The notes under the pieces: generated by a model
The model's input: the letters and a program-made list of their open reading frames with translations, nothing else
The model's database searches: none
Told to the model about the DNA's origin: nothing
Position numbers and translations under genes: made by a program
In this document: positions 34,471 to 45,325 of the stretch, in pieces
How the letters are laid out: every line of letters begins with the position of its first letter
Position numbering within the stretch: the stretch's first letter is position 1
Source: Leucocoprinus leucothites
Lineage: Eukaryota > Basidiomycota > Agaricomycetes > Agaricales > Agaricaceae
NCBI GenBank assembly: GCA_013368445.1
Contig: JAACJO010000010.1
Location: 248,001-312,000 of the forward strand
Direction: 5' to 3'
Length of the DNA stretch: 64,000 nt

Positions 34471-35349
34471 GATCATCCAGACTTTGAGGATTGTAATTAG
34501 GCTATTGAATGCGGTGCTTCAAAGCGGGGGGGGGGGGGAGGGGGCAACAGGCTGGGGGTCCCAATCAGGTGTGGCGGACCAACGGATAGCTAAGTACTTC
34601 GTCAAGAGGGAATATAACGATTGTACACCTTCCGCCGTGGCGGAACGGGCTTCTATGAGTAGTACGATACGTCAATATTTTAATCATCACATTGCATTTA
34701 ATAGAATGGATTGTCGACCAGTCTGCTTCGGGTGACCTGGCGCCTTGTATCAAACTCGGACATACTAAACGCACATTAGTCCGTCAAACAGAAACGTCAA
34801 ACAGACAGCCATGAGCTCCTGTATTTATATCTGACATAAGTTTTATCTGTTGGATCATACATACGAAATTCCGCAACTCCAGCAAGAAATTTTGCATTCT
34901 TGGACCTTCGACACATACTCATTTCATTTCATTACTCAAGCAAATGATATGATGGCGCGCCTCAACGATCTCTACATCTGCTCAATATTGCAGTCAGTAG
35001 TATTGGTCCTTTCCAGAACCCGCCTGAGCCAATTCCCCTGACGCCACGAGATTATGAAATGAATAACTAAAGCTTCAAGGTCAGTCATAAATCCATCTCG
35101 CAGCGCCTGTGCTGTTCTTTAATCCTTCGCAACTGACGAAGGACTCCTCTTCTTAAGGTCAGGCAAAAAACGGCGAAGGTACGAAGTGGAAATAATCGAG
35201 CAGGCGAGTCCGGACCGTTAACAGGCCCGTCGCAGGTAAGTATGCGCGACATGTTCCTTTGATGACCCATTCCTAGCCGTGGATTGGGAATTATTCAATG
35301 GTAGCCCAATGTGCCTCATGCCCAACCTACTCATCGAAAGTATGGAGTG
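34471..35349 (+). other. duplicated spacer, unit 2, with a G13 tract
   Basis: 34471-34800 matches the 3' flank of member D. It contains a run of 13 G at 34526-34538, absent from unit 1 and a likely slippage or assembly weak spot. 34800-35340 has no clear counterpart in unit 1 and no supported gene. Confidence 0.5.
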
Positions 35350-35620
35350 GTGTTAACAGCAAATTCGGCAACTAATAATTGTCATAATTCTTGCCGGCAT
35401 TAAGGCGGGGGTGCTTGATTCACAACAACCTTCTATTTACGATAGCGCCGACTACAATAATCTCCTCTATCCCGAGTTCGAGTTCGGGTGAACTTGGCTC
35501 TGCCATCAATAATAATGAGGGGACCGGATCGTATGCAAGACTTTCATATTCTCCTGTTTCGTCCTCTATGTCGTCACAAACTGCACCCCTAGCGGCGTTA
35601 GCGGACAGTAGCAGTTGACC
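35350..35620 (+). pseudogene. relic of a family member, unit 2 copy
   Basis: TAATTGTCATAATTCTTG at 35373-35390 is shared with the membrane-helix segment of the unit 1 relic (21122-21144). The downstream tail ATTTACGATAGCGCCGAC ... GGCTCTGCCATCAATAATAA also matches. The upstream half of the helix and the Trp motif are deleted here. Confidence 0.65.
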
Positions 35621-36827
35621 AACTGCGGCTCCTGCCGTAGCTTCGAAGGGAGTTAGCGACTTCAATTCAGAATAAAGGAGTATAGAGGGGACGCAAGCCC
35701 GGCTTTAGTGGACGCTGCATATGGCCTAAGGCGCGCTTTCGCGAGTTTGGCTTGAGGCCGAACCACTAGAGTCCAGTATCAGCTCTCCTACTTTATCTCG
35801 CCTCTGAGATCATACTCTCCATGGGCTTTAATAGGCTAGATTTGGACGTTTCCATGTTATTCAAGCACCCAGAGGATGGATAGGGCCAAATATCTGGAGA
35901 TGAGCTCTATCCATCTGAGCAATGCCTCGGCGATCAGGCGGTCCCAGAATAGACTGTAGAATTTGCGAAAGCTGTCGATCAGCTCCTAGATTTTAATACT
36001 TGTGAGATGCCGGAAGCGCACTTTCGGCTTGTGACTAAACTACATTGTTCCCTGCACTCGGCCATAGTTAAAGTTAAACATTTTCGGCGCGTTAGTGCGA
36101 ACCTAGTAGTAGGGTCAGTGAACGATGTAACTTATCTGAACAGTGAGTTCCAACGAACGAGGACCTTGCGGCATTAGTGACAATGGGACGAGCGCAAACC
36201 TCTATGTATGTATGGATAAAGCCTTGATCATATACACTTGCCCCAAGTAATCTCAGAGGTTCATACATTGACAGGGTTCAATGCAGGTGCTCAGCCAAGT
36301 GTTCGGATGCGTTGGGTTACCTTTTGGGGTAACCGAGTACTTAACTGATGACAGCTTTTCTAACCCCGACTACAGTCCACCGCAATGAGCACTCTTGATC
36401 CTCACTCTCCAGAATCGGCTGGACGCGTTTTGCAAGGACTAATACATACTGTAACTGCTATGAATTCGGCTGATTTTCTCTTCAGCAAACGACGCTGAAA
36501 AAGACCCCCGTTTATTGGAGGCCGCCCGCCATGCCGTACTCTATGATTTTTCCGTCATTGATCTCCGCTATGCACTCTCTTTAGTAAGCTGCCTTGCTTC
36601 TTTAGACATAGGAGTTCTGAGCTCACCCTGGACGAGCGATGTAGCCAAACCAAAAGTCGCCTAGCGTAATACACGCCGCCCATTCGTGCAGGTCACATAA
36701 AATGAAACATTATGCTTAATTCGTCCCTACCCCCTCGCCGTTTTTCTCGAAAGACCCTTGTATTTAACGGATTCAAGATTTCGGTAGAGACTCATCTCTT
36801 CCTAGTCTTGGTTGCACCACAGTCACA
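35621..36827 (+). other. duplicated spacer, unit 2, and promoter of member F
   Basis: Aligns with 21340-22585. The 45 bases before the member F ATG are conserved in unit 1 (ACTCATCTCTTCCTAGTC..GG..GCACC), presumably core promoter and 5' UTR. Confidence 0.5.
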
Positions 36828-37654
36828 ATGGCATCCACTCAGCAAGTTAGGATGATAATGACCAAGGCTCAGAGGCCGGATGAGCCCACTGGACAACAGA
36901 GTGCCTCTCCGCTCCAGGTAAAGTGGATAATCAGTCTCTCATCTCATACCCCTACTGACTATATCCTTTCCAGACTTCTTCACCCGGTTTGCAGAGGAGT
37001 TACACCACTGCCACTGTGACGACCCAAAACCACAGTCCCTACACCTTAGCATCCGGATCATCAAGTCGCTTGTTCACACCGCCACCTCAATACCAAGAGC
37101 CGCCATCCAGTATTCGGCCACTGTACTATGCGGAAAAAGACGCGAAAACTTCTATGTCAACACACGAACATTATCCACCCCAGACGGCAGGGTCTGAGCC
37201 CTGGTCTCGGAATAGATCCAACACACCGTTCTGGCGCACGAAAAAGGGGATTGTACTTATTGTACTCCTCAGCAATGTAATTATCCTTGCCATTGTTCTG
37301 GGAGTGGTCTTTGCTTCCCGTAGTCACCGATCTAAAAACGATAATGACAACTCTTCGGGAGACAGCTCCCAAGATTCTCTATCGTCGAACGATCAGCATG
37401 GCGCTCCTCCCCCCTCCAGTCAATCATCGAATCATCCAACCTCTTCGTCCTCGTCTTCCTTGTCGACTTCTTCCTCGTCGGCCTCCGCCTCCAGCGTTGT
37501 TTCCATGTTACCTGTATTTTCGCCTCTACCACCTACGTCTCAACCGACTGGTGGGACACAAGCAACCGGAAACGGTAATGGCGTCGGCGCAGGTAGCGGA
37601 AAGGATCCTAGTTCTGACGTTGGTATTGGTGGTACGAATCAAAGCCGAGCATGA
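36828..37654 (+). CDS. PPxY single-pass membrane protein, family member F
   Basis: Model join(36828..36917,36974..37654), 256 codons. Exon 1 (30 codons) starts MASTQQVRMIMTKAQ and ends ASPLQ; the intron is 56 bp. Exon 2 has FTPPPQYQEPP (PPQY = PPxY) plus a nearby RPLYYAEKD, then RSNTPFWRTKKGI, a membrane helix (VLIVLLSNVIILAIVLGVVF), ASRSHRSKND and a long Ser-rich tail. The tail ends in a Gly/Asn-rich stretch (GNGNGVGAGSGKD). Largest member with the strongest Ser/Thr tail. A truncated copy of its first exon marks the end of unit 1, which shows that the duplicated block originally ran into this gene. Function unknown. Confidence 0.75.
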
Positions 37655-38306
37655 TCTACATCCACGCTATTTCTCGCTGTTCATCTCAGTATAGAAGGGT
37701 ATTATTTGGTGTTAGTAAGATATATCATCCGCTCATTTAACGACCCACATTCTTTTACTTCATTGTATGTACTTATTTCATCGTGATATTAGTGTGACAA
37801 TAGTCCTTTTTTCATAATCATCGTAGTCACTTTTGCGAGAACTCTTATATGAATTTCAAGGAATTGAATCCTGTCAAATATTTTCTCCTGGTTCACCGAC
37901 ACCAGTGAACACCTGAGAGGTTGGAACTGAATGAGACGGGATTAGTAGAGCGAATTGATTGTGCCAACAAGCTGAACGGAATTAGCCAGAATGAACAATG
38001 GAGTGTAGTCGCAGCGTCTGGTGGGACTCTTACCTCCCAAATGCTCCGGGTTGGAGTCCCGGACTGGGCCCTCTCTTAGCCACCTTTCCCCACTATGAAA
38101 GCTGTCGTCCTCTTGCATTAGATACAGCTACACACTTGACTTTCTTTGTCTTAAGAAGATCCTGAGTGAAATCTGCTATAAGTCCACACCTCATGAACTT
38201 CCTGTTTCAATCTGACATTTCTTGAGGAAAAAATATCCGGATATGGCTACTCGCCAGCAGCAATAACATTAATCAATCACCAACCTAGCTACGAATTGCG
38301 CCTCAC
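37655..38306 (+). other. intergenic with a tRNA-like segment
   Basis: No gene except the possible tRNA remnant at about 38003-38070. Lies between the 3' ends of member F and methyltransferase copy 2. Confidence 0.4.
38003..38070 (+). ncRNA. possible tRNA-derived remnant
   Basis: A perfect T-arm shape, CCGGG-TTGGAGT-CCCGG (38046-38062), lies downstream of CTCCCAA, which could be an anticodon loop for CCC, and of an A-box-like TAGTCGCAGCG. The anticodon stem and acceptor stem do not pair properly, so this is at best a tRNA pseudogene or a SINE head. Confidence 0.25.
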
Positions 38307-39681
38307 TCACGCCTTTGTACCGACCACATACCATACTCGATTGTAATGCTTGTGTGTCACCATCTCGTTCAGCCCTCGTTCTATCAAAACATCCATGAAC
38401 TGCTTCGGAACTTGGTTCATGGTCTTGGCGAAAACATCACGAGTTGAGCAGTAAATTTGCTGTGTATATTCACGATCAATAATGGTATTGGCTCTGGAGA
38501 GTGATAACGCACCCCGAAATCTTCTACCGCAAGCTCTCCGAGCCGCTTCGTTCGTTCACCATCATCCTCCATCAGCAGTCCGTATGGAAGCCAGAGCTCC
38601 ATAGCTATCACCGTCGTCAAGGCCTCCGATCTTTGAACATGAGTGCTTGGTGGCTGATAACTTGGGCTAAGAATGATGCCCCCGAGTGCCTTGAACCATC
38701 CACTGTGCCAGGACCTTCCGTCTTGGTTATTCATATTTTCTTCAATGCTCCAGGACGGATTATAAGCTACAGGTTTGAGTGGTTTCTGATTCTTATCATA
38801 GACGACCGTTTCAATATCCGCCAAGAAGAGGAGCCCTCCTAGACATGGTTAGTTGATCAGATACCCAGCCTACGATTAAACTTCAAACTTCGCTACCGGG
38901 TTTCAGGGCCTCTGCCATCGAATTAACTAGACCTTGCGGATTAGGAACCTGAAAATGCAGCAAATATGAGCATCATTATATGTTGTGTGCTTTGAAAATC
39001 CGGCTGACATGCTGAGTGACTGTTCGACAATGTATAATGTCGAATCTACTGCGATATTCTGATGGCAAACCGTTGGCGAAGTTATAAGGCGTGAAACTAG
39101 GTGATGTCGCCTTGAGAAACTGATCACGGCTCCCAGAGTGATATCGACTGACCTGAAGTTGGAAGGGAGGTCCCTGCTTAGAGAAGTATCAGCACAATCG
39201 ACTCATGAAAACAGGTGACCTTCCCCGAAGCCGCACCTTCGTCCCAAGGGTGTCATGTCAAGGCCGACAACGGTCGCGTTCGGGAAGAGGTGAGCCATTT
39301 GAATTGACCTTCCCCCTGTCAATACAAGGGTTCATCACTATGATAAGTAGACCAATCTCACCAAATTGCTGACCCACATCCAACGTCCAAGATGGCAGGG
39401 TCGGCGGGTCGTCTCATCTTGCTTTCAACTTCGCTCTTGATCTCTTGTGGATACAGACCATTAACTAACGTCAGCCACAGTTCATGCTGGGTTTCAAGTC
39501 GCTAATAGTGAACCTAATGTCAACAGTGCACCAGTGATTCAATAATACAGCAAGGCATACCTCATATTCATCATGACCACCTTTAGGTAGCGTATACAGC
39601 TCCTAAAAAACCAGATGAAGCAGTCAAGGTCAGTTAGTATGTAGTTTTAGAAGGTCCCACCTCTTCAGCATCCGACTTCAT
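38307..39681 (-). CDS. SAM-dependent methyltransferase, copy 2
   Basis: Class I methyltransferase of the kind abundant in fungi. Exons read on the minus strand: MKSDAEE (start 39681), ELYTLPKGGHDEYE, RLETQHELWLTLVNGLYPQE to motif I AILDVGCGSAIW, MAHLFPNATVVGLDMTPLG (motif II acidic Asp), RDLPSNF, YNFANGLPSEYRSRFDIIHC, GLVNSMAEALKPG (motif III), GLLFLADIETVVYDKNQKPL, and after the last intron QIYCSTRDVFAKTMNQVPKQ to WYVVGTKA at 38307. About 320 residues; eight or so exons, with the exact edges of the middle ones uncertain. No disabling change seen. Tandem paralog of copy 3, same strand. The acceptor substrate is unknown; the family includes secondary-metabolism and regulatory methyltransferases. 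Confidence 0.75.
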
Positions 39682-40927
39682 TGAGTAAATGTTAGTGTGT
39701 GTGACTGTGCCCGTTCCAACGCCTCCCTTTAAATACTTGCTCTGAGAGCCTCTCCCATCTCGCTATCAGCCAATGTGCACACTGTCTGTCAAAAGAAGCT
39801 GACACTGAACGTCTGGGTTCCTGATGCTGGAATGTAGCGAGCTCAAAGCTGTGTTCAAACAAGGAACGATTTTCCCAGTCGGTTGAGTCCGAATGCATCG
39901 AATAGTACCGCTTAGCAAGTCACTACTTCCTTTTTGACTTTTTGGAAGTATATCACATGCTGCCATGGCCGTCCTTTTGCTTTGATGCGGCCTTCAGGCA
40001 ATACTCAGTGGATTCCCAAAGCAGGAGCCGTTGGGGCAACAAAATTCTCCTTAATACAATGCCAATTGCCACGGCCACCGCCGAGTACTAGTACTGACCA
40101 TTTAGCTTGACCCGCTTCTCGTCCATCGGCCTCATCGAGTTCAGAGCTTAAAGACAGAGAATTTCCAAAAGTGTCGATGTGAGCCCAACTCCAACCAATC
40201 GACATCCGGATCATCCATACATACCGCGTTTCCTCTTCTCAGTTTATTCGAGGAAGCCAGGGCCGAGGGCTGGTCCTCACCGATATTGGCGCTGCCAGTC
40301 CCGATGAACCCGGGGTGTCAACAAGTGTTAACTCGGGCATCGTGTAAAGGGAACCCTGATAGTACTTCGTGCCTGAGCCTGAGTGGCCAGCTATGTCCCT
40401 TGAATTGTAATTTTAAAGAGTGAAGACATGCCAGGTCCGTGCGGTGAAAGTTGGGATACCTACTGGATTGGTTTTTATTGAACGTGAGAATCAACCGGCG
40501 GGGACATCTGGAAGAGCTTGCTACTAGGTTTCTATAGGATCCTTGTTCAGAATGGGGGTGATCAGATGTCCCCCTGTCTAAGTTCAAGGGCACTAGTTCT
40601 TGCATTTTTCGGATAAGTTGCGGAGGAAACCCGCGGACATTTATAATCGTGATTAGCTCCCATCCTACATATGCTTTGCCCCGACGTTTAGAATTGTTTT
40701 GAACAACGATTGGTATTCTTGTTTCCTCTGGTCGATTTTTTCAATCAGTTGAGAATGGAGCACTGATCCTGACCTAAACCATTGAATGGATTCCCACCAC
40801 GCTTGAAGCGGACAAAATGCCGGAGAATTTCTAGCAAGCGGGAAAAGTAGATTGGGCATAGGGAGAACATAATTAGAATATGGGATAGGGCCAGCAGTCA
40901 TCAACCTAGCTACGAACTGTACCTCGC
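39682..40927 (-). other. duplicated upstream region of methyltransferase copy 2
   Basis: Aligns over most of its length with 42309-44130. It includes CTTTAAATACTTGC about 50 bases before the start codon (TATA-like; CTTTATATACTTGT at copy 3) and the block AAAATTCTCCTTAATACA seen at 40042 and 42690. The 40665-40955 minus-strand frame is part of this repeat and is not supported as a gene. Confidence 0.55.
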
Positions 40928-42308
40928 TCAAGCCTTTGTACCAACCACGTACCAAAATCGATTGTGACGCTTGTGTGTCATCGTCTCGTTCAACCCCCTT
41001 TCCATCAAAGCATCCGTAAACTCCTTCGGAACTTGGCTCATGGTCTTGGCAAAAACATCACCAGCTAAGGAGTAAAGTTGCTATATATATATATACGGTC
41101 AGTAATGGTATTGGCTGTGGAGGTGAAGCTGAGTCACAACGTACCCGCAAATCTTCTCCCGTGAGCTCTCCAAGTCGCTTCGTTCGTTCATCGTCATCTT
41201 CCGACAGCAACCCGTATGAAGCCCAGAACTCTGTAGCTATTAATATTGTCAGGGCTTCTGATCTTTCTACGTGGATCCTTGGCGATTGATAGCTCGGGCT
41301 AAGGGTGCTGCTCCCAAGCATCGTCACCCATCCGCTGTGCCAGGACCTTTCATCTTGTTTTGTCAAGTTCTCTTCGATATTCCGAGATGGATTATAGATG
41401 ACAGGTTTGAGTGGTTTCCGGTTCTCATCATGGGCAACCATTTCAATATCCGCCAAGAGCAGGAGTCCTCCTGCACATGATTAGTAGTTGATCAGTTATC
41501 CAGTCTGCGACTTGAACTTCAGGATTTCATTACCGGGTTTCAGGGCCTCGGCCATCGAATTAACTAGTCCTTGTGGATCTGGAACCTGAGAACGCGGCAA
41601 TTTTCAGAATTGTGATATACTGTGTGCCTTGAAAACCTAGCTGACATGTTGGGCGACTGTTCGACAGTGTATAATGTCGAATCTACCACGGTATTCTGAT
41701 GGCAGACCGTTGGCGAAGTTATAAGATGAAAAGCTGGTTGATGTCGCCTTGAGAAACTGATTACTGCTCTCAGGGTGATATCGACTGACCTGAAGTTGGG
41801 AGGGAGGTCCCTGCATGGAAGAGTATCGGTACCACTAACTCATAAAGAAGGTGCTATCTTTGTCCGAAATCGTACCTACGTCCCAAGGGCGTCATATCAA
41901 GGCCAACAATGGTCGCGTTCGGGAAGAGGTGAGCCATTTGAATTGACCTTGCCCTTGTCAATACAAGGACTCATCACTATGATAGGTACACCAATCTCAC
42001 CAAATTGCTGATCCACATCCAACGTCCAAGATGGCTGGGTTGGTGGATTGTCTCATCTTGCTTTCAACTTCGCTCTTGACCTCTTGGGGATACAGACCAT
42101 TGACTAACGTCAGCCACATTTCGTGCTGTGTCTCAAGTCGCTGATAACAAAATGTCAATGGTGCCGCATCAGTAATCCGATACGGCAAGACGGACCTCAT
42201 GTTCAACACGTCCGCCTTTAGGCAAGGTATACAACTCCTAATAAATCACGATGAAGCAATCAAGGAGAGTCTATGTGTAGGTTTAAAGAATCCTACCTGT
42301 GACTTCAT
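40928..42308 (-). CDS. SAM-dependent methyltransferase, copy 3
   Basis: Same exon order as copy 2: MKSQ (start 42308), ELYTLPKGGRVEHE, RLETQHEMWLTLVNGLYPQE, motif I AILDVGCGSAIW, then the middle exons, GLLLLADIEMVAHDENRKPL, the AIM-like block ILIATEFWASYGLLSEDDDE and the C-terminus beginning after an intron near 41080 and ending WYVVGTKA at 40928. Introns carry GTAGGA, GTCCGT and similar donors. The second intron, 3' of VEHE, starts GTCCGT where copy 2 has GTATGC. An AT dinucleotide run (TATATATATATA, near 41082-41094) lies in the last intron. Probably functional. Copies 2 and 3 plus their flanks form a tandem repeat of about 3 kb. Confidence 0.75.
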
Positions 42309-44574
42309 GATTGAGTAGATGTTGGGCCTTCGCTGATGAGACTGTTCCCATTTCAACATCTCCCTTTATATACTTGTACTGATAGCCTTCTCCGTATCAC
42401 TACTAAAGACCTAGTGGGTATTATCTGTCGAAAGGAGTTCATTGGATGTCTGGGCTCCTGGCGCTGGAATGCAGCGAGTTCCGGCCTGTGTTTTCGGGTC
42501 CCAACCCGGGAGCGGTTTTCCTGACATGGCTGAGTCCAAATGGATAGTGCATTGTTTCGTAAGTCACTACTTCCTCTTTTGTCCTCCGACGAGGAGTGCA
42601 TTAGATGTTGTCGTGGCCGTCCTTTTGTTTTGGCGTAGCTTTCAGGGGATATTTGGTGGATTCCCAAAGTAGTGGTCGCTGAAATGACAAAATTCTCCTT
42701 AATACAGCACAGCCACCACCGAGGTAGCAATAGCAGCACTAATCGTTTGGTTTGACCAGTCGCTCAGAGCTCATCCGCCGCCCTCGCCGAGTTCGGAGCT
42801 CTAAAACAGAGGATTACCAAAAAGATCGATGTGGGTCTGAGGCCGATCCTGCGGGAAAAATTCGGCCCTCATTTGCTGTTGTCGACTTCCCGGTGAACTC
42901 GACAAGTGCTAACTCGGCTACCACGCAGAGGTCCAGATGATACCTGGCCTGATCTTGACATTGATTATAGCTCATCCCATTCATATATCAGTCGCTCGTC
43001 GAGCCTTGTGATGTAGTGGTGACCGAGGAGTCTACGAAAAATACTCTCCGTGTTTCCACTTTCTATCGGAAACGAGCAAGTGATTTTCTGAGGGAGTTAC
43101 TAGCACTGAAATATGCGATGCAGTAAAGTCCCCGTTACACTCGCATGCAGATGGAGGCCGATGAATCAGGAGCTGTTGGAAGGACTCCCCTCCCAACCCG
43201 AGGGACAAACTCGAATGTCGGAGCTACTATCGTGGAGTGTGAATGACAGTAGTTGTTCAAGTGGTATAGTGTAGTCCACTAGTCCCGGTGATAAGGATGT
43301 CGGACTCGTGGGACCGCAAGGATCGGAATGTATTTCTATTGTCGCAAGGAGGGCGGAAGTCAAGCTTGTATACATACCTCTGGGCCCCTCTAGCACGAGA
43401 GGTCTCCATCTACAATTGTTTTGTGAGCCTTTTTCCGTATCCGGAAGCATTCCTAGAAATGTTTACAATCGAATGCAGGATAAGAATCAATCAGTCAAAG
43501 CCGCGAGTGTCTTATCACGATATCAGAATTAGTTTGCATTCGCTCACAAACACCATCATCACATGGCACTCACAGCTTTGCCTAATTTGAAAGAGTGATA
43601 AAATGCTTCGGTCCGCAGAATGAGAGTTTGGTATGCTTACTAGATTGACTGTTCAAAGTACAATGATGCATTCACCGGTAGTTCACTTGCCCGGTAGGTG
43701 ACGAAAGGACCTGTCAACCCCCCTACCCGAGTTCAGAGAAAATGGCTCTTGGATTTTTCAAGCACTGCCGCGCGGAGGAAACCCACGGACATCTGCAATT
43801 GCAACTAACTCCCATGTTACATATGTTTCGCCAAGAGGTTTGGCGTTGTCATTTAACATTCAGTAATTCAAAATTTGTAGTCGATCAAGAGCGGAGTACT
43901 ACTAAACTCTGACACAATCCATCGAGTGGATTTCCGCCACACTTGCGACAGAAAAGATGCTGGGGAGTTTCTGGCGACAAGGAAAGACGGATTGGGGATA
44001 CGGTGAACATAGAGCACGGGATATAGTAAAATTCGCCAAACAGATTGTTTCGGCGGGCTCAATCCCACTAGCACAAATCTTAGAATTATTGGACAAGACC
44101 GCAAGGATCGGAGCTTGGTTAGATTTTTGAAACAAGGACAAAAGGCAAGGGGCGCAACGTAACTCTTCGAGGGTTCAGCATAACAAAAATCCCATCGAGA
44201 TGAGTATAATCCACAAGTCCCACCGAAGAGCGAGGACTAAACGATTTATTCTGCTTGCGATGCAAGACTCCCCGCATTTGATTCTGAATCACGTGCATAC
44301 TACTGCCATCTTCTTCACTAAGCCTGTTTAGACAAACACAGGAAGCGCCCCCTTATATCGCCTGTTAAGTGATTGTCATGTCTGTACCCTCTGGACTAGC
44401 TTCAGCGAAACGAAAAAGATGGCCCGCGTGAGCGACCTCGTACTGCAGGAATGCAAGCCGGTCAAAATTGATTGTTTGAAATACGCTTTTCGAGTTTAGA
44501 AGTGCCTAGAGATATTTGAGCTTGCTGGTTCGACATGAGGTGGGCGGGACAGCCAGAGGTTTAGGTGGTGGATA
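42309..44574 (-). other. duplicated upstream region of methyltransferase copy 3
   Basis: From 42309 to about 44130 it is the paralogous counterpart of 39682-40927 and beyond. Between 43000 and 43750 the match is weak and partly absent. No gene supported; the frames at 43166-43590 have no recognisable similarity. 44130-44574 has nothing I recognise. Confidence 0.5.
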
Positions 44575-44955
44575 CTGTCAATACTTTTATTCGAACAGCA
44601 TGTCGCGTCACGATTGACAATTTTTGCTATTCGGCGATCTCGGGTCATGGTACTGGAGGGGGTTTGCTGTTCGTAGTCAGACCTTTTGTCACGGTCGTTT
44701 GGGGGGATCCCATGGCCAGAATTTCTTCTAATACCTAATACTACCTATATGTGCCTAAATACAAGGCTAGTCATAAAATATCATTGGAAAATCTCGCCCC
44801 AAATCCAAATTCTCTCCTTCAGCACCTACATTAGTATACCAGAGCCACCCCTGTTGTTCGTTGTCACACCCAGCCTGTGAGTTGCTGTTCGGCTGCACAC
44901 CGAAAATTCCTGTCACGCTTACCCCCCTTTGCTATTCGATTAAAAGTATTGACAG
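44575..44955. mobile_element. 381 bp MITE, TA target duplication
   Basis: Left end CTGTCAATACTTTTATTCGA, right end (inverted) CTGTCAATACTTTTAATCGA, flanked by TA at 44573-44574 and 44956-44957. The inverted repeat is about 25 bp. Internal TGCTATTCG and TGCTGTTCG copies look like subterminal repeats. Non-coding. Confidence 0.85.
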
Positions 44956-45325
44956 TAGGATCAAAGGTCATAACACTCCGAAAGCCATCCAGGGACCAGG
45001 GAGTTATGTGTGGCGCAATTTCATGCTAGTTTAAACGTGGGACCTGGGTAGTTGTGACCTACATTTGAGAATACGTCGGACCTCAGTTAGTAAGAGCAAG
45101 CTCAAAGAAAATAAAAAGTATGTATGTACGTGGAGGATCTGTGGCCAATCCGAAGTAGCCCCGCAATACCTTGATGTAGAATTTTCAAAGCTGTGATCGC
45201 CCAGACAAGCTTGGAACGGTGGAAAGAGTCGTGTTTATTTGATATTTGATTGGCAAACAAATGACGGAATGACGATTACTAGCTCGAGCTTGGTTTTGTC
45301 CCGTCTGCACCCAGCTCATCTCACC
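44956..45325 (+). other. intergenic, promoter of the DUF1687-like gene
   Basis: No gene or repeat recognised. Confidence 0.4.

Larger units (their letters stand above)
22965..36863 (+). repeat. segmental duplication, unit 2 (inflated by transposons)
   Basis: Second tandem unit, collinear with 18343-22621. After removing the copia element (23659-32320 plus one copy of its 5 bp target duplication) and the TA element (32360-33512), about 4.1 kb remains, close to unit 1 without its MITE. It carries member E, a membrane-protein relic, and runs into member F, whose unit 1 counterpart is cut off. Confidence 0.85.

Noticed and set aside
34526..34538. G13 tract as a quadruplex or regulatory element
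   Set aside because: A single homopolymer absent from unit 1; most simply slippage or an assembly artefact.
40665..40955. 96-codon minus-strand ORF (LPMPNLLFPLARNSPAF)
   Set aside because: The duplicated block at 43.9 kb does not keep the same frame, so coding is not supported.
4329..42308. Secondary-metabolite cluster: methyltransferases, a BBE oxidase and a rhodanese in one region
   Set aside because: No backbone enzyme (PKS, NRPS, terpene synthase), transporter or cluster regulator is present, and the genes are separated by unrelated families and duplications.
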